Shown: in pieces, positions 1-7,660 of the stretch
Numbering within the stretch: position 1 is the stretch's first letter
Layout of the letters: every line of letters starts with the position of its first letter
Assembly: GCF_033880585.1 (NCBI RefSeq)
Contig: NZ_CP137624.1
Span: 3,507,501-3,571,500, forward strand
Direction of reading: 5' to 3'
DNA length: 64,000 nucleotides
Source of the DNA: Lysinibacillus louembei
Lineage (GTDB): Bacteria; Bacillota; Bacilli; Bacillales_A; Planococcaceae
Notes under the pieces: generated by a model
The model's database searches: none
What the model was told of the DNA's origin: nothing
What the model saw: only the letters and a program-made list of their open reading frames with translations
Made by a program: the position numbers and the translations under genes

Positions 1-249
1 TGTGCGATTCGCTTTCATATCTGCTAAATAAATTGTGACGCTAGAAAAGGCAAAAGAGAAGAGCAATAATAAGATGGAAACAGGTAAAAATTGCCCCTTC
101 ACCATATATTGAAATGTTTCCTCATTGACAACAGATTTTATGATAAAAGATAGAATTAAAAAAATAAATGCCGGAAGTATGTTTCCAAAACCTACACCAT
201 AATTACGCATGCTTTCCAATATAAATGTACTTGTAATTTGTTTGATCAT
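1..249 (-). CDS. ABC-2 type membrane protein, N-terminal part (runs off the window)
   Basis: The 83 visible residues start MIKQITSTFILESMRN and contain at least two hydrophobic stretches (about residues 24-40 and 57-73), as expected for the first membrane segments of an ABC-2 permease. The ATG at 249 overlaps the TGA of the upstream ATPase gene (ATGA), so the two genes form one operon and probably one transporter. The substrate cannot be read from this fragment. The rest of the gene lies before position 1. Confidence 0.7.
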   Translation of the reverse strand, partial: MIKQITSTFILESMRNYGVGFGNILPAFIFLILSFIIKSVVNEETFQYMVKGQFLPVSILLLLFSFAFSSVTIYLADMKANRT

Positions 250-958
250 CCTACTTGCCCTCCTAATACTTTACCTGTCACTTCAAAATAAATACCCTCA
301 ATCCCTTTAAACACAGGGTTAGAATATTTTTCTTCCAACGCCTCCAAAGTACCACAATCCGCCAATTGACCTTCTTTTAAAATATAAATCTCATTAAATA
401 AAGATTCAAAGCCCGCTACCTCATGGCTAATGATAACAATAATGCGCTGCGTCTGTTCAATATCCTTTTTCAAAAAACTGGCTAATTGCTTTTTCTTCAT
501 TAAATCTAAATCTGCAAACGGTTCATCAAGCAAAATAATCGGTTTATTTAATAAAAATGCTAAATAAATCGACAATGCCTTGCGCTGGCCACCCGACGCA
601 TTTTTTACTAAAACATGATTATATGTAGCTAATTCAAGCAAATGATACAGCTCTGTTAAATCCCTTGGTTCCTCTGTCAATGCTTGAAAAGGCGAATAAC
701 TTCAGATATTTTCAAATGGCTATAGCTATCAAAGCTTTGATACTGTACAGCTACACAATCAGCTAACGGCTGAGGATAATGCATTGTGCCACTATCGTAT
801 GGCACATCTCCCGCAATGCATTTCACCAAGGTTGATTTTCCTGCCCCATTTTCACCTAATAGCAAATAGCAGCCTCTTGCTTGAAAGCATGCTGAAAAGT
901 GATTTAACACCGCTTTCCCATCATATGTTTTAACAATTTTCTGTAAAGAAAGATTCAT
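246..958 (-). pseudogene. ABC transporter ATPase split by a frameshift
   Basis: Two reading frames together make one ABC ATPase of about 237 residues. The 5' part (677-958, 93 aa) has the Walker A motif GENGAGKST and a Q-loop region, and stops with FKH-TGA at 677-679. The 3' part (246-680, 144 aa) could restart at a TTG at 680 and carries the signature ASGGQRKAL, Walker B IILLDEP and the switch histidine (IISHE). Neither half alone can be a working ATPase domain. One extra base around 677-690 would restore a continuous frame. It may be a real inactivating frameshift, a base-calling error near the AAAA run at 687-690, or a coupled TTGA stop-restart. The partner permease follows with an ATGA overlap. 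Confidence 0.75.
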
Positions 959-1072
959 CTAAAACCCTCCATTTGTTTATGTATTTACTTACTATACAAA
1001 TGGGAGAATTAGAAAGTTCATTTTATTTTTGAAACATGGCATAAATTTCATTTCCGTATCTACATAAATAAA

Positions 1073-1104
1073 GCACTTTCCAAACAAGTAGTTGGAAAGT
1101 GCCA
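1073..1104 (-). terminator. Rho-independent terminator after proS
   Basis: On the minus strand GCACTTTCCA pairs with TGGAAAGTGC across a short loop, followed by TTTATTTATG. It sits 12 bases beyond the proS stop codon. Confidence 0.8.
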
Positions 1105-1115
1105 ATTTATTTTTG

Positions 1116-2537
1116 TTAATACGCTCTTGCAAACCACACCGTATGCTGTGCTGGCTGCTCACAGCAAATACATGTCTCTTTTTGAACAGGTGGCTGGAAT
1201 GGGATATTGCGTGTTGTGAATTTTGTTTGCTCCTTCACCTTTTGTTCACAATTGGCGCTGCCACACCAGCCTGCTAATACCCACCCCGGAACGGCATTTG
1301 CTTCAATATGCTGCTGCAACTGTGGTAAAGAATCGATTGTTGTGTGCGAATGAGCAGCTCTAAATTGACGTGCCTTTGTCAGTAAACGAGCTTGCATCAT
1401 TTCAAGCTCTTTTTCAATCACCGGCAATAGCTGCTCAAGCTGTACTGTTTGTTTTTCTTCTTCATCGCGTGCTTTTATAATAGCTTGCCCGTTCTGATAA
1501 TCACGTGGCCCTAGCTCCACGCGTAGCGCAGCACCTTTTTGCTCCCATTTATTAAATTTAAAGCCCGCTGTTTGGTCTGAATCGTCAAGCTTAACACGAA
1601 TGCCCTTCACCTTTAAAGCTTGATGAATTCCCTCCAACTTCTCTAAAATTTCTGGGTGCTTTTTAAATGGACCTACTGGCATAAGTACGACCTGTGTTGG
1701 TGCAATTTTTGGTGGTAGCACTAAGCCTTTGTCATCGCCATGCACCATAATAACAGAGCCGATTAGTCGCGTTGATGTGCCCCAAGACGTTGTATGGACA
1801 TATTGATGCTCATTATTTTTATTTAAAAATTTAATATCAAATGCCTCAGCAAATTTCGTTCCTAAATAATGCGATGTTCCTGCTTGCACTGCCTTGCCAT
1901 CCTTCATCATCGCTTCAATTGAAAATGTATCAACGGCACCTGCGAAACGCTCTGATACAGTTTTTGTGCCATCATAAACTGGAATCGCCAAAAGCTCCTC
2001 GACAACCTCTTTATAAATAGCGAGCATTTGCATCGTTTCATTACGTGCCTCTTCCTCATTTTCATGCGCGGTATGCCCTTCTTGCCATAAAAATTCGGAT
2101 GTACGAATAAACGGTAATGTTTTCTTTTCCCATCTAAAAACATTTGCCCATTGGTTGAGCAACAGCGGCAAATCACGATAGCTATTCACCCATTTGGAGT
2201 AAAGATGTCCTATCATCGTTTCAGAGGTTGGTCTAAGTGCTAAGCGCTCCTCAAGCTGCTCTCCTGCCGCCTCTGTTACCCAAGGTAGCTCTGGTGAAAA
2301 GCCTTCAATATGGTCCTTTTCCTTTTGGAAAAATGATTCGGGAATAAGCATTGGGAAATAAGCATTGCGATGCCCTGTTTCTTTAAATCGACGGTCCATC
2401 TCCGCTTGAATATGCTCCCAAATTTCATAGCCATCTGGACGGAACGTAATACAGCCTCGAACAGGCGTATAGTCCATTAACTCCGCGTCTTGAATTGTCT
2501 TCAAATACCATTTTGTAAATTCATTTTCCTGTTGCAT
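1116..2537 (-). CDS. proS: Prolyl-tRNA synthetase, short archaeal/eukaryote-like (ProS type 3)
   Basis: 473 aa class II aminoacyl-tRNA synthetase that charges tRNA-Pro with proline in the cytoplasm. It starts with FTKWYLKTIQDAELMDYTPVRG and has the RPTSE substrate loop near residues 102-106. It lacks the editing insertion of the long bacterial ProRS (about 560 aa) and ends with a cysteine-rich region (WCGSANC, CICCEQ) and a terminal aromatic residue, all typical of the short type-3 enzyme. The ATG at 2537 has AAAGGAGTG about 10 bases upstream. The gene has its own promoter (2806-2834), a T-box leader (about 2562-2800) and a terminator, so it is a single-gene unit switched on when tRNA-Pro is uncharged. 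Some bacilli carry this enzyme beside a long ProRS; whether that holds here cannot be seen. Confidence 0.95.
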   Translation of the reverse strand: MQQENEFTKWYLKTIQDAELMDYTPVRGCITFRPDGYEIWEHIQAEMDRRFKETGHRNAYFPMLIPESFFQKEKDHIEGFSPELPWVTEAAGEQLEERLALRPTSETMIGHLYSKWVNSYRDLPLLLNQWANVFRWEKKTLPFIRTSEFLWQEGHTAHENEEEARNETMQMLAIYKEVVEELLAIPVYDGTKTVSERFAGAVDTFSIEAMMKDGKAVQAGTSHYLGTKFAEAFDIKFLNKNNEHQYVHTTSWGTSTRLIGSVIMVHGDDKGLVLPPKIAPTQVVLMPVGPFKKHPEILEKLEGIHQALKVKGIRVKLDDSDQTAGFKFNKWEQKGAALRVELGPRDYQNGQAIIKARDEEEKQTVQLEQLLPVIEKELEMMQARLLTKARQFRAAHSHTTIDSLPQLQQHIEANAVPGWVLAGWCGSANCEQKVKEQTKFTTRNIPFQPPVQKETCICCEQPAQHTVWFARAY

Positions 2538-2561
2538 TCATTATGCACTCCTTTTTTAACA

Positions 2562-2800
2562 AAATAAAAAGCATAAAGCCATCCTAAATTAGGACGTCTT
2601 TATGCATAGAAAACGTGGTACCACCTATTTTTAGCTTTAATTGCTTAAAGCCCTCGAACGTTGTTTAACGGGAACGAGCCGGTAACTTCTCCGTAGTAGG
2701 TTTCAATAAAGAAGCGGTGATATAGCTCTCAGCAATTGCTATATTTTCTGTTTCACAATTCTTTATTTACTTGGCTACATCAACGAATTAACTATATGTT
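2562..2800 (-). promoter_or_regulatory. T-box riboswitch leader of proS
   Basis: Read on the minus strand, the leader contains the T-box core AGGTGGTACCACG (+ strand 2613-2625) next to a terminator stem, plus a long upstream stem I region. A CCT triplet (2698-2700 complement) in the context GAAACCTAC, followed by a purine, is a plausible proline specifier, matching the downstream proS. T-boxes bind tRNA and read through the terminator when the tRNA is uncharged. The T-box core is clear; the specifier is an inference because the stem I fold was not computed. Confidence 0.92.
2563..2606 (-). terminator. T-box intrinsic terminator of proS leader
   Basis: GCATAAAG...CCTAA pairs with TTAGG...CTTTATGC and is followed by TTTTTATTTTG on the minus strand. 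It lies just downstream of the T-box sequence and upstream of the proS ribosome binding site, which is the arrangement for transcription attenuation. Confidence 0.85.
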
Positions 2801-2805
2801 TTTTC

Positions 2806-2834
2806 ATCATAGCAAATCAGCTAGCGAATTTCAA
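2806..2834 (-). promoter_or_regulatory. Sigma-A type promoter for the proS leader
   Basis: On the minus strand TTGAAA (2834-2829), a 17-base spacer and TATGAT (2811-2806). It overlaps the 3' end of the upstream DUF4825-like gene and would start RNA a few bases before the T-box leader. Confidence 0.6.
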
Positions 2835-3588
2835 TGTGAGAATAAAGCTGCTGATAGGCTTTTGCTGTCACTTTATATAATGTCCCCGTATCGGAGGCTT
2901 TAACAAAGACGGCTTCTTGCTCATTGAGCCATAAGTAATAATGTTCCTCTCCAATATTGAACATATAGTCTGCTTTGTTAACAATCAAATTGACGATACC
3001 TTGCTCCTGCTCCGCTGTGCCAATGGCTTCTTTTAGTGCAGTAGCTAACTCCTTATTGTTCATATTTAACGGAAGCGGCTTTGTGCTATTTAATGTAGCT
3101 TCATCACGAATTGCCATGAAATCAATCATTGAAAATTGTTCCTTTGTGAGTGTGGCACTCTGCTCCTCTGTCTCAAATTGTATATAGTCTACATTTTGCA
3201 CAAGTGTCCACATATAGAGGGCTACCCTATGCTTTGTTTCACTTGCTAACGGTGTAGTCGTATTGACAATAATACCGTATGGCTGCTGCTTTGTTTGTAG
3301 TGCGAAAGAGTCGTAGCTTTCCTCACCTAAAGCGTAATTTAAAATGTAGCTGACCTTACTGTTATCACCTACATATGTGCCCTGCAAATCAAAAATGGCT
3401 TCCTGCTGTAACGGTGTATTGGCAGTATGCTCTGTCCATGAGCCACTTATCCATAATAATAGTCCAATCATTACAACACCCACTACCGTTAATTGCGGAA
3501 GCCATGAACGTGGTTTCTTTTTGAGTGGTTGCTGCAAAAGTTCTACTTCAAAAATCCGGTTTAAGCTTGCCTTCACCTCTTTATTCAT
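2821..3588 (-). CDS. Membrane-anchored DUF4825-like protein, probable regulator of the adjacent ECF sigma factor
   Basis: 255 aa. The cytoplasmic N-terminus (about residues 1-27, basic, KKKPRSW) precedes one membrane segment (WLPQLTVVGVVMIGLLLWI, about 29-48) and an outward C-terminal domain with GTYVGDNSKVSYI, which I recall as typical of DUF4825. The gene overlaps the 3' end of the ECF sigma gene by 8 bases, with GGAGG of that gene's end acting as ribosome binding site. This layout (sigma factor, then single-pass membrane protein) is that of an anti-sigma factor, but no zinc-binding ZAS motif is seen in the short N-terminus, so the anti-sigma role is inferred from context. Confidence 0.75.
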   Translation of the reverse strand: MNKEVKASLNRIFEVELLQQPLKKKPRSWLPQLTVVGVVMIGLLLWISGSWTEHTANTPLQQEAIFDLQGTYVGDNSKVSYILNYALGEESYDSFALQTKQQPYGIIVNTTTPLASETKHRVALYMWTLVQNVDYIQFETEEQSATLTKEQFSMIDFMAIRDEATLNSTKPLPLNMNNKELATALKEAIGTAEQEQGIVNLIVNKADYMFNIGEEHYYLWLNEQEAVFVKASDTGTLYKVTAKAYQQLYSHIEIR

Positions 3589-4072
3589 CAAGTACCATTC
3601 CTCCTAGCTTCTTCTTCAATTGCTCTCGTGCACGCTTTAATCTCGTTTTCACTGTTCCTTCAGGTATTGTTAAAATCAGCGCAATTTCGGGAATAGAAAA
3701 ATCCTCATAATAATACAGCACAATGATTTCTCGATAAATAGGCTTGAGCTTTAAAATGGCTAACCCAAGCTGCGCCTGTGTGTCCTTTTTTAATGCACGC
3801 TGTTCAGGTGTATCGATATGAAAGCTTTGCATAATCGCATGCTGCTTATATTTCCAGCTACGTAAATAATCATAGCTACGATTAATCGTCATTCGAATTA
3901 AATATGTTTTATAGGAAGCCTCTCCACGAAAGATTGCCTCCTTCTCAACTGCCTTTTCACATACATCCTGCACAATGTCCTGTGCCATTTCGCGATTTTT
4001 TACATACGTGTAAGCGAGCTTTAGCAGCATCGTATAGTGTGTATGTATCGCTTGTTCTAGCGTTTGCTGCAA
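3581..4072 (-). CDS. ECF-type RNA polymerase sigma factor
   Basis: 163 aa when started at the TTG at 4072, which has AAAGGAGG at ideal distance; longer upstream starts would lie inside the promoter. Region 2 is seen in LKLAYTYVKNREMAQDIVQDV (in pieces, about residues 14-35) and region 4 helix-turn-helix in FSIPEIALILTIPEGTVKTR (about 123-142). It directs RNA polymerase to ECF promoters. The TGAAAC-N17-CGTCTA element just upstream suggests it activates its own gene. The downstream overlapping membrane protein is its likely control partner. The stimulus is unknown; SigM/SigV/SigY-like roles in envelope stress are possible. Confidence 0.88.
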   Translation of the reverse strand: MQQTLEQAIHTHYTMLLKLAYTYVKNREMAQDIVQDVCEKAVEKEAIFRGEASYKTYLIRMTINRSYDYLRSWKYKQHAIMQSFHIDTPEQRALKKDTQAQLGLAILKLKPIYREIIVLYYYEDFSIPEIALILTIPEGTVKTRLKRAREQLKKKLGGMVLDE

Positions 4073-4099
4073 AATGCCGCCTCCTTTCAAATTTATGTT

Positions 4100-4128
4100 T
4101 AGACGGCTAGCTAAACGAAATAGTTTCA
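4100..4128 (-). promoter_or_regulatory. ECF-type promoter (TGAAAC-N17-CGTCTA), likely autoregulatory
   Basis: On the minus strand TGAAAC at 4128-4123, a 17-base spacer, CGTCTA at 4105-4100. TGAAAC/CGTC is the established pattern of Bacillus ECF promoters of the SigM/SigX/SigW group. The predicted RNA start is 20-odd bases before the TTG start of the sigma gene. Confidence 0.8.
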
Positions 4129-4142
4129 AAAATTTTTAAATG

Positions 4143-4174
4143 AAAAAAGCTCACCACCATTTAGCAGTGAGCTT
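4143..4174 (-). terminator. Rho-independent terminator after the formamidase gene
   Basis: AGCTCAC pairs with GTGAGCT on the minus strand, followed by TTTTTCATTT; it begins 6 bases beyond the stop codon of the 4180-5070 gene. Confidence 0.75.
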
Positions 4175-4179
4175 CTCAA

Positions 4180-5070
4180 TTAATGAAAATTTTTCAAATA
4201 ATGCAGCGGCAATTCCATACGGGCCGTTTTGTTTGGGTCAACAATTTGGCTAATGCGCAGCTGCCCTGCCAAGGATAGTAAATGTATCGCTTCAGCATCC
4301 GTTAATGTTGTAGATTGTTGAATCACACGCACCATATTTTTCGTCGCCATTACCGTTGCTTCATCCAATGTTTTGGCTGAAGCAATTGTACTAATTGTAT
4401 CGCCATTAATGACATACGGGGTTGGCACTAAATGATTTTTTAGCACACGCACTGTTACCGTTACTTGTGCAGGTACTTCGCCACCACATACCGATACTTC
4501 ACCATCTCCCATTGCAGCATGGCAATCACCTAGTGCAAGGAGAGCTCCCTTCACATTAACAGGAAGATACAGCTTTGCCCCCTCTGTAATGGCGGTTGTA
4601 TCCATATTGCCACCATGCGTATCAGGTACACCACAGCTAATCGCATCTTGTGCAGGTGCCGTGCCAATAACGCCAATCATTTTATTCATGGGAATTTGAA
4701 TATCCTCTGTAAATTGTAGCTTGCCCTCGACGATTGGAACACGTTTAATTGTCATCGTATCTAACTCATCACCTAAGACACCAAGCTCAGGACCTGTCAT
4801 TAACGTTACCGTATCACCAATGTCAATGGTATGAATGTCCACCTCTACTACATCCCCAGGCTCAGCTCCCTCGATAAAAACAGGGCCCGTCGCAGGATTA
4901 ATTTTATTCCAATCTAAAGCTTCAACTATTTGATTCTCGCTAGTTATCTGATTTGTAAAGCAATCATATGCCTCAAATACAATTGTATCGCCACTTTGTA
5001 CTGTACAAGCAGGCTGATTATCTGCACTCATCGCGTAAATGGCGTGTTCCTTTGAAATAAAATGCTTCAT
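4180..5070 (-). CDS. Acetamidase/formamidase family protein
   Basis: 296 aa, close to the usual length of the FmdA/AmdA family, which hydrolyses formamide or acetamide to ammonia and the acid. Conserved-looking pieces are the PATGPVFIEGAEPGDVVEVD turn, the CGVPDTHGGNMD metal/active-site region (about residues 146-157) and the GDCHAAMGDGEVS segment (about 182-194). The ATG at 5070 has GGGGGAATG upstream. The gene is a single-gene unit, divergent from a WYL regulator 80 bases away, so that regulator may control it. The exact amide substrate cannot be told from sequence. Confidence 0.88.
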   Translation of the reverse strand: MKHFISKEHAIYAMSADNQPACTVQSGDTIVFEAYDCFTNQITSENQIVEALDWNKINPATGPVFIEGAEPGDVVEVDIHTIDIGDTVTLMTGPELGVLGDELDTMTIKRVPIVEGKLQFTEDIQIPMNKMIGVIGTAPAQDAISCGVPDTHGGNMDTTAITEGAKLYLPVNVKGALLALGDCHAAMGDGEVSVCGGEVPAQVTVTVRVLKNHLVPTPYVINGDTISTIASAKTLDEATVMATKNMVRVIQQSTTLTDAEAIHLLSLAGQLRISQIVDPNKTARMELPLHYLKNFH

Positions 5071-5150
5071 TTATCATTCCCCCTATGTCAACATTATACT
5101 TAAGTTGAAATTATTTTATCATATTTCTATTTGGAAAGAAGGCTGGATCA

Positions 5151-6038
5151 ATGAAGATAGAAAGAATGTTTGCGATTGTCGTTTTTTTATTACATAAACG
5201 ACTTGTCTCTGCGGAGGAGCTAGCTGAAAAATTAGAGGTTAGCAAGCGCACAATTTATCGAGATATTGATTCGTTATGTGCGGCTGGTGTCCCGATTATT
5301 TCACATCTCGGTAAAAATGGCGGCTTCACATTGGCAGAGCGCTATCAGCTTGATAAATTAACATTTAGCGATGCGGAGAAAAAATTAGTTATGGACGGCG
5401 TCACATTAGAACAGCAGCTTTTCGAAGGACAGCAGCTTTCTTCCTTGCAGCAAAAGCTTGCCCTTTTTCACGAGGAGCAAGTGCCCTTCACATTGACACA
5501 GGCAACTTTGCATCGAGCTATTATTGAGCAGGAAACGAAGCATAAAATTCAGCAGCTTCTTTCTTTTATTCAGCAGGAGCAAGCGATTGAAATTTCATAT
5601 GTTGCGCAAAACGGACATTTCACGACACGTATCGTTTTACCAATCAAGCTCCATTTGCAAAACGGTAGCTGGTATGTAGAGGCCTTTTGTCAGCTGCGCG
5701 AGGCTTATCGACTTTTTAAGCTGACACGTATTCGATTGATGGAAGTGGCTGATATATCAATGAAGCTACCCCTTCTCGCATCTCAAGCTACGCGCTCTAT
5801 TCAATTAGAGAAAATCATTTTACAATTTGCTTTAAGCGAGCATGGCAAGCTTTATGATTTTTTTACAGAGGAGGAGCTTATCATACAGCAAGAGCATATT
5901 ATCGTCACATTTTCCTATGATATAACAAATGACCTTCTTCCTTTTATTCGTATGTTCGGCAGTAAAGTGAAAATATTGGCACCTGATTGGCTTCAGCAAA
6001 AGCATTTGCAAGAAATTCAACATATTTTAGAAAGCTGA
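5151..6038 (+). CDS. HTH/WYL-domain transcriptional regulator (YobV/DeoR-like)
   Basis: 295 aa. An N-terminal helix-turn-helix (residues 3-40, AEELAEKLEVSKRTIYRDID) is followed by a WYL sensor domain (about 140-205) with the WYVEAF strand and YRLFKLTRI, and a C-terminal extension. WYL proteins are ligand-sensing regulators of metabolic or stress genes. It is divergent from the formamidase gene and is followed 56 bases later by a GyrI-like ligand-binding protein on the same strand. This HTH-WYL plus GyrI-like pairing is common in bacilli. The ligand is unknown. Confidence 0.88.
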   Translation: MKIERMFAIVVFLLHKRLVSAEELAEKLEVSKRTIYRDIDSLCAAGVPIISHLGKNGGFTLAERYQLDKLTFSDAEKKLVMDGVTLEQQLFEGQQLSSLQQKLALFHEEQVPFTLTQATLHRAIIEQETKHKIQQLLSFIQQEQAIEISYVAQNGHFTTRIVLPIKLHLQNGSWYVEAFCQLREAYRLFKLTRIRLMEVADISMKLPLLASQATRSIQLEKIILQFALSEHGKLYDFFTEEELIIQQEHIIVTFSYDITNDLLPFIRMFGSKVKILAPDWLQQKHLQEIQHILES

Positions 6039-6094
6039 CAGACAGTTGTCATCCTTTGTTCTTTATACTGGCATAAAAGAAGGAGGAGTTCACA

Positions 6095-6478
6095 TTGAAA
6101 ACAACAATTACAGAAAAGAAAATTGTAGGGACAAGCATTCGCACAAACAATAATTCACCAGAAACGATTGGGCAGCTATGGGAAAACGTTATGGCAAGCG
6201 GCTTACAAGGAGATATCTTCGCTATTTATCACAATTACGAAAGCGACTTTACAGGAGATTATGATTTAACGATTGGCACAGAGCAAGTTGGAGCAAATGC
6301 AGTCATCATACCTGCTGGACAATATGAGGTCATTGATGTCGATATGTCTCAGCCAAATGCGGTATTTCTTGCATGGACAACGATTTGGCAAAGCGCTATA
6401 CCGAGAGCCTATAGCACAGATTTTGAGCATTATGCACAGGATGGCTCTGTCAAAATTTATTTATCTGTTGTAATTTGA
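6095..6478 (+). CDS. GyrI-like / AraC effector-binding domain protein
   Basis: 127 aa, a stand-alone effector-binding (GyrI-like, SOUL-type) domain with no DNA-binding part. Typical pieces are KKIVGTSIRTNN at the start, FAIYHNYESDFTGDYDLTIG (about 49-68) and VIPAGQYEVIDVD (about 76-88). The start is a TTG at 6095 with AAGGAGGAG nine bases upstream. Such proteins bind small hydrophobic or cationic compounds; it may cooperate with the WYL regulator upstream. Confidence 0.85.
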   Translation: MKTTITEKKIVGTSIRTNNNSPETIGQLWENVMASGLQGDIFAIYHNYESDFTGDYDLTIGTEQVGANAVIIPAGQYEVIDVDMSQPNAVFLAWTTIWQSAIPRAYSTDFEHYAQDGSVKIYLSVVI

Positions 6479-6499
6479 AATATGGAAATTTTGACGTTC

Positions 6500-6612
6500 T
6501 AGCGACAACTTCAAATGATATCAGCGGCTTTTGAGAATATATCAGCGAAATTCCAATTATATCGGCGACTTTTATGAATATATCAGCGAAATACTAATTA
6601 TATCAGCAACTT
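6500..6612 (+). repeat. Short degenerate tandem repeat (about 20-bp units with ATATCAGCG core)
   Basis: Five units, each about 20 bases, spaced by short AT-rich stretches: ATATCAGCGGCTTTTGAGA, ATATCAGCGAAATTCCAATT, ATATCGGCGACTTTTATGA, ATATCAGCGAAATACTAATT, ATATCAGCAACTTGG. Units alternate between a GCGACTTTT and a GCGAAAT form. It fills the gap after the GyrI-like gene and resembles the larger array at 27.7-28.1 kb. Confidence 0.75.
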
Positions 6613-6640
6613 GGCTGCCCATGCTTTCTCGGGCAGCCCA
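6611..6640. terminator. Hairpin between convergent genes
   Basis: GGCTGCCC and GGGCAGCC pair across a ten-base loop, followed by CACTTTTAT on the plus strand. It lies between the convergent GyrI-like gene and the ABC permease gene and could serve either. Confidence 0.6.
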
Positions 6641-6643
6641 CTT

Positions 6644-7660
6644 TTATACATTTGCCTTCTTTTCCATCATGTTAATGCCGATACCCATTAAGACAACTGC
6701 CATAAACAGCAAAATGCTAATAGGCTGTAGCAGCTCATTCCATGTACTATTGTATAATGTGACACCGTTTAATATTTCTAAGCCATATTTGATCGGTGAA
6801 ATATAGGACAGTGCATAAATAATCGGTGAGCTGACAAATTCAAGCGACCAATATAAACCACCAAGCATGGAGAAGGATATTGCGATGACCATCATCATTG
6901 TATTAAATTGGCTCACTGTACTCGTGATTGATGCGATAAAAATTGCCAATGCTATAACACATAGTAAATAAGGAATCAACGATAGTAGCGCATAGATAAA
7001 TTTCCCATAAAAATCAACACCTGCTACATAATGAAAAATAGAAAATACAAGTATCATCTGGGCATAGCTAATGCAAAATGCATAGGCTAAATTTGCTGTG
7101 TACGCTTGCCATTTACTAATGCTCGATACAAGCAGCCGGTCCCAGACACCCGAATTGCGCTCCGCTAAAATATAGCTAACCCCTGAAGCGACTGTATAAA
7201 TGACCATGAATAAAGAAAAGGAAAACAGCATCAACAAGCTATGTGAATAAATGTACTCATCATTTTCATAGTTTAGTTGAAAAGCAGGTGACAACTCTTT
7301 TGTCATCAAAGCCTTTTGATACTGCATTTTTAACTCATTTTGCAAAAGTGCGCTATCCATAAAATCGCTCGCTACCACAAGCTTAAATTCCTTTTCGTAT
7401 AAAAAAATGGCCACCTTCATTTTGCTTTTTCCCACAAGCTCCCTTGCCTCTAGCTCTGTATGCAATTCATAATTATAGAATGGCATTCCCTGCAATATTT
7501 GTGTCGTTTTCTCCTCATTGAGCGAGGAAGCTATCGCTATCGATTCATTCGATTGGTACCCCATTAAATAGACAAATAGGCAAATAATAAGTGTTGAAAT
7601 AATGTAATGTAACGGATTGCGAATCAGCAATAAGCACTTCGTTTTAAAAATCGCTATCAT
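6644..7660 (-). CDS. ABC-2 type permease (LnrN-like)
   Basis: 338 aa membrane protein with one N-terminal membrane helix (about 14-31), a large outside loop, then five helices near the C-terminus, the standard ABC-2 permease plan. The start overlaps the stop of the upstream permease (ATGA at 7657-7660). With 7657-8712 and the ATPase at 8725-9657 it makes an ATPase-permease-permease set resembling the linearmycin exporter LnrLMN (YfiLMN) of B. subtilis. It probably removes amphipathic antibiotics or lipids from the membrane; the substrate is inferred only from architecture. Confidence 0.85.
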   Translation of the reverse strand: MIAIFKTKCLLLIRNPLHYIISTLIICLFVYLMGYQSNESIAIASSLNEEKTTQILQGMPFYNYELHTELEARELVGKSKMKVAIFLYEKEFKLVVASDFMDSALLQNELKMQYQKALMTKELSPAFQLNYENDEYIYSHSLLMLFSFSLFMVIYTVASGVSYILAERNSGVWDRLLVSSISKWQAYTANLAYAFCISYAQMILVFSIFHYVAGVDFYGKFIYALLSLIPYLLCVIALAIFIASITSTVSQFNTMMMVIAISFSMLGGLYWSLEFVSSPIIYALSYISPIKYGLEILNGVTLYNSTWNELLQPISILLFMAVVLMGIGINMMEKKANV

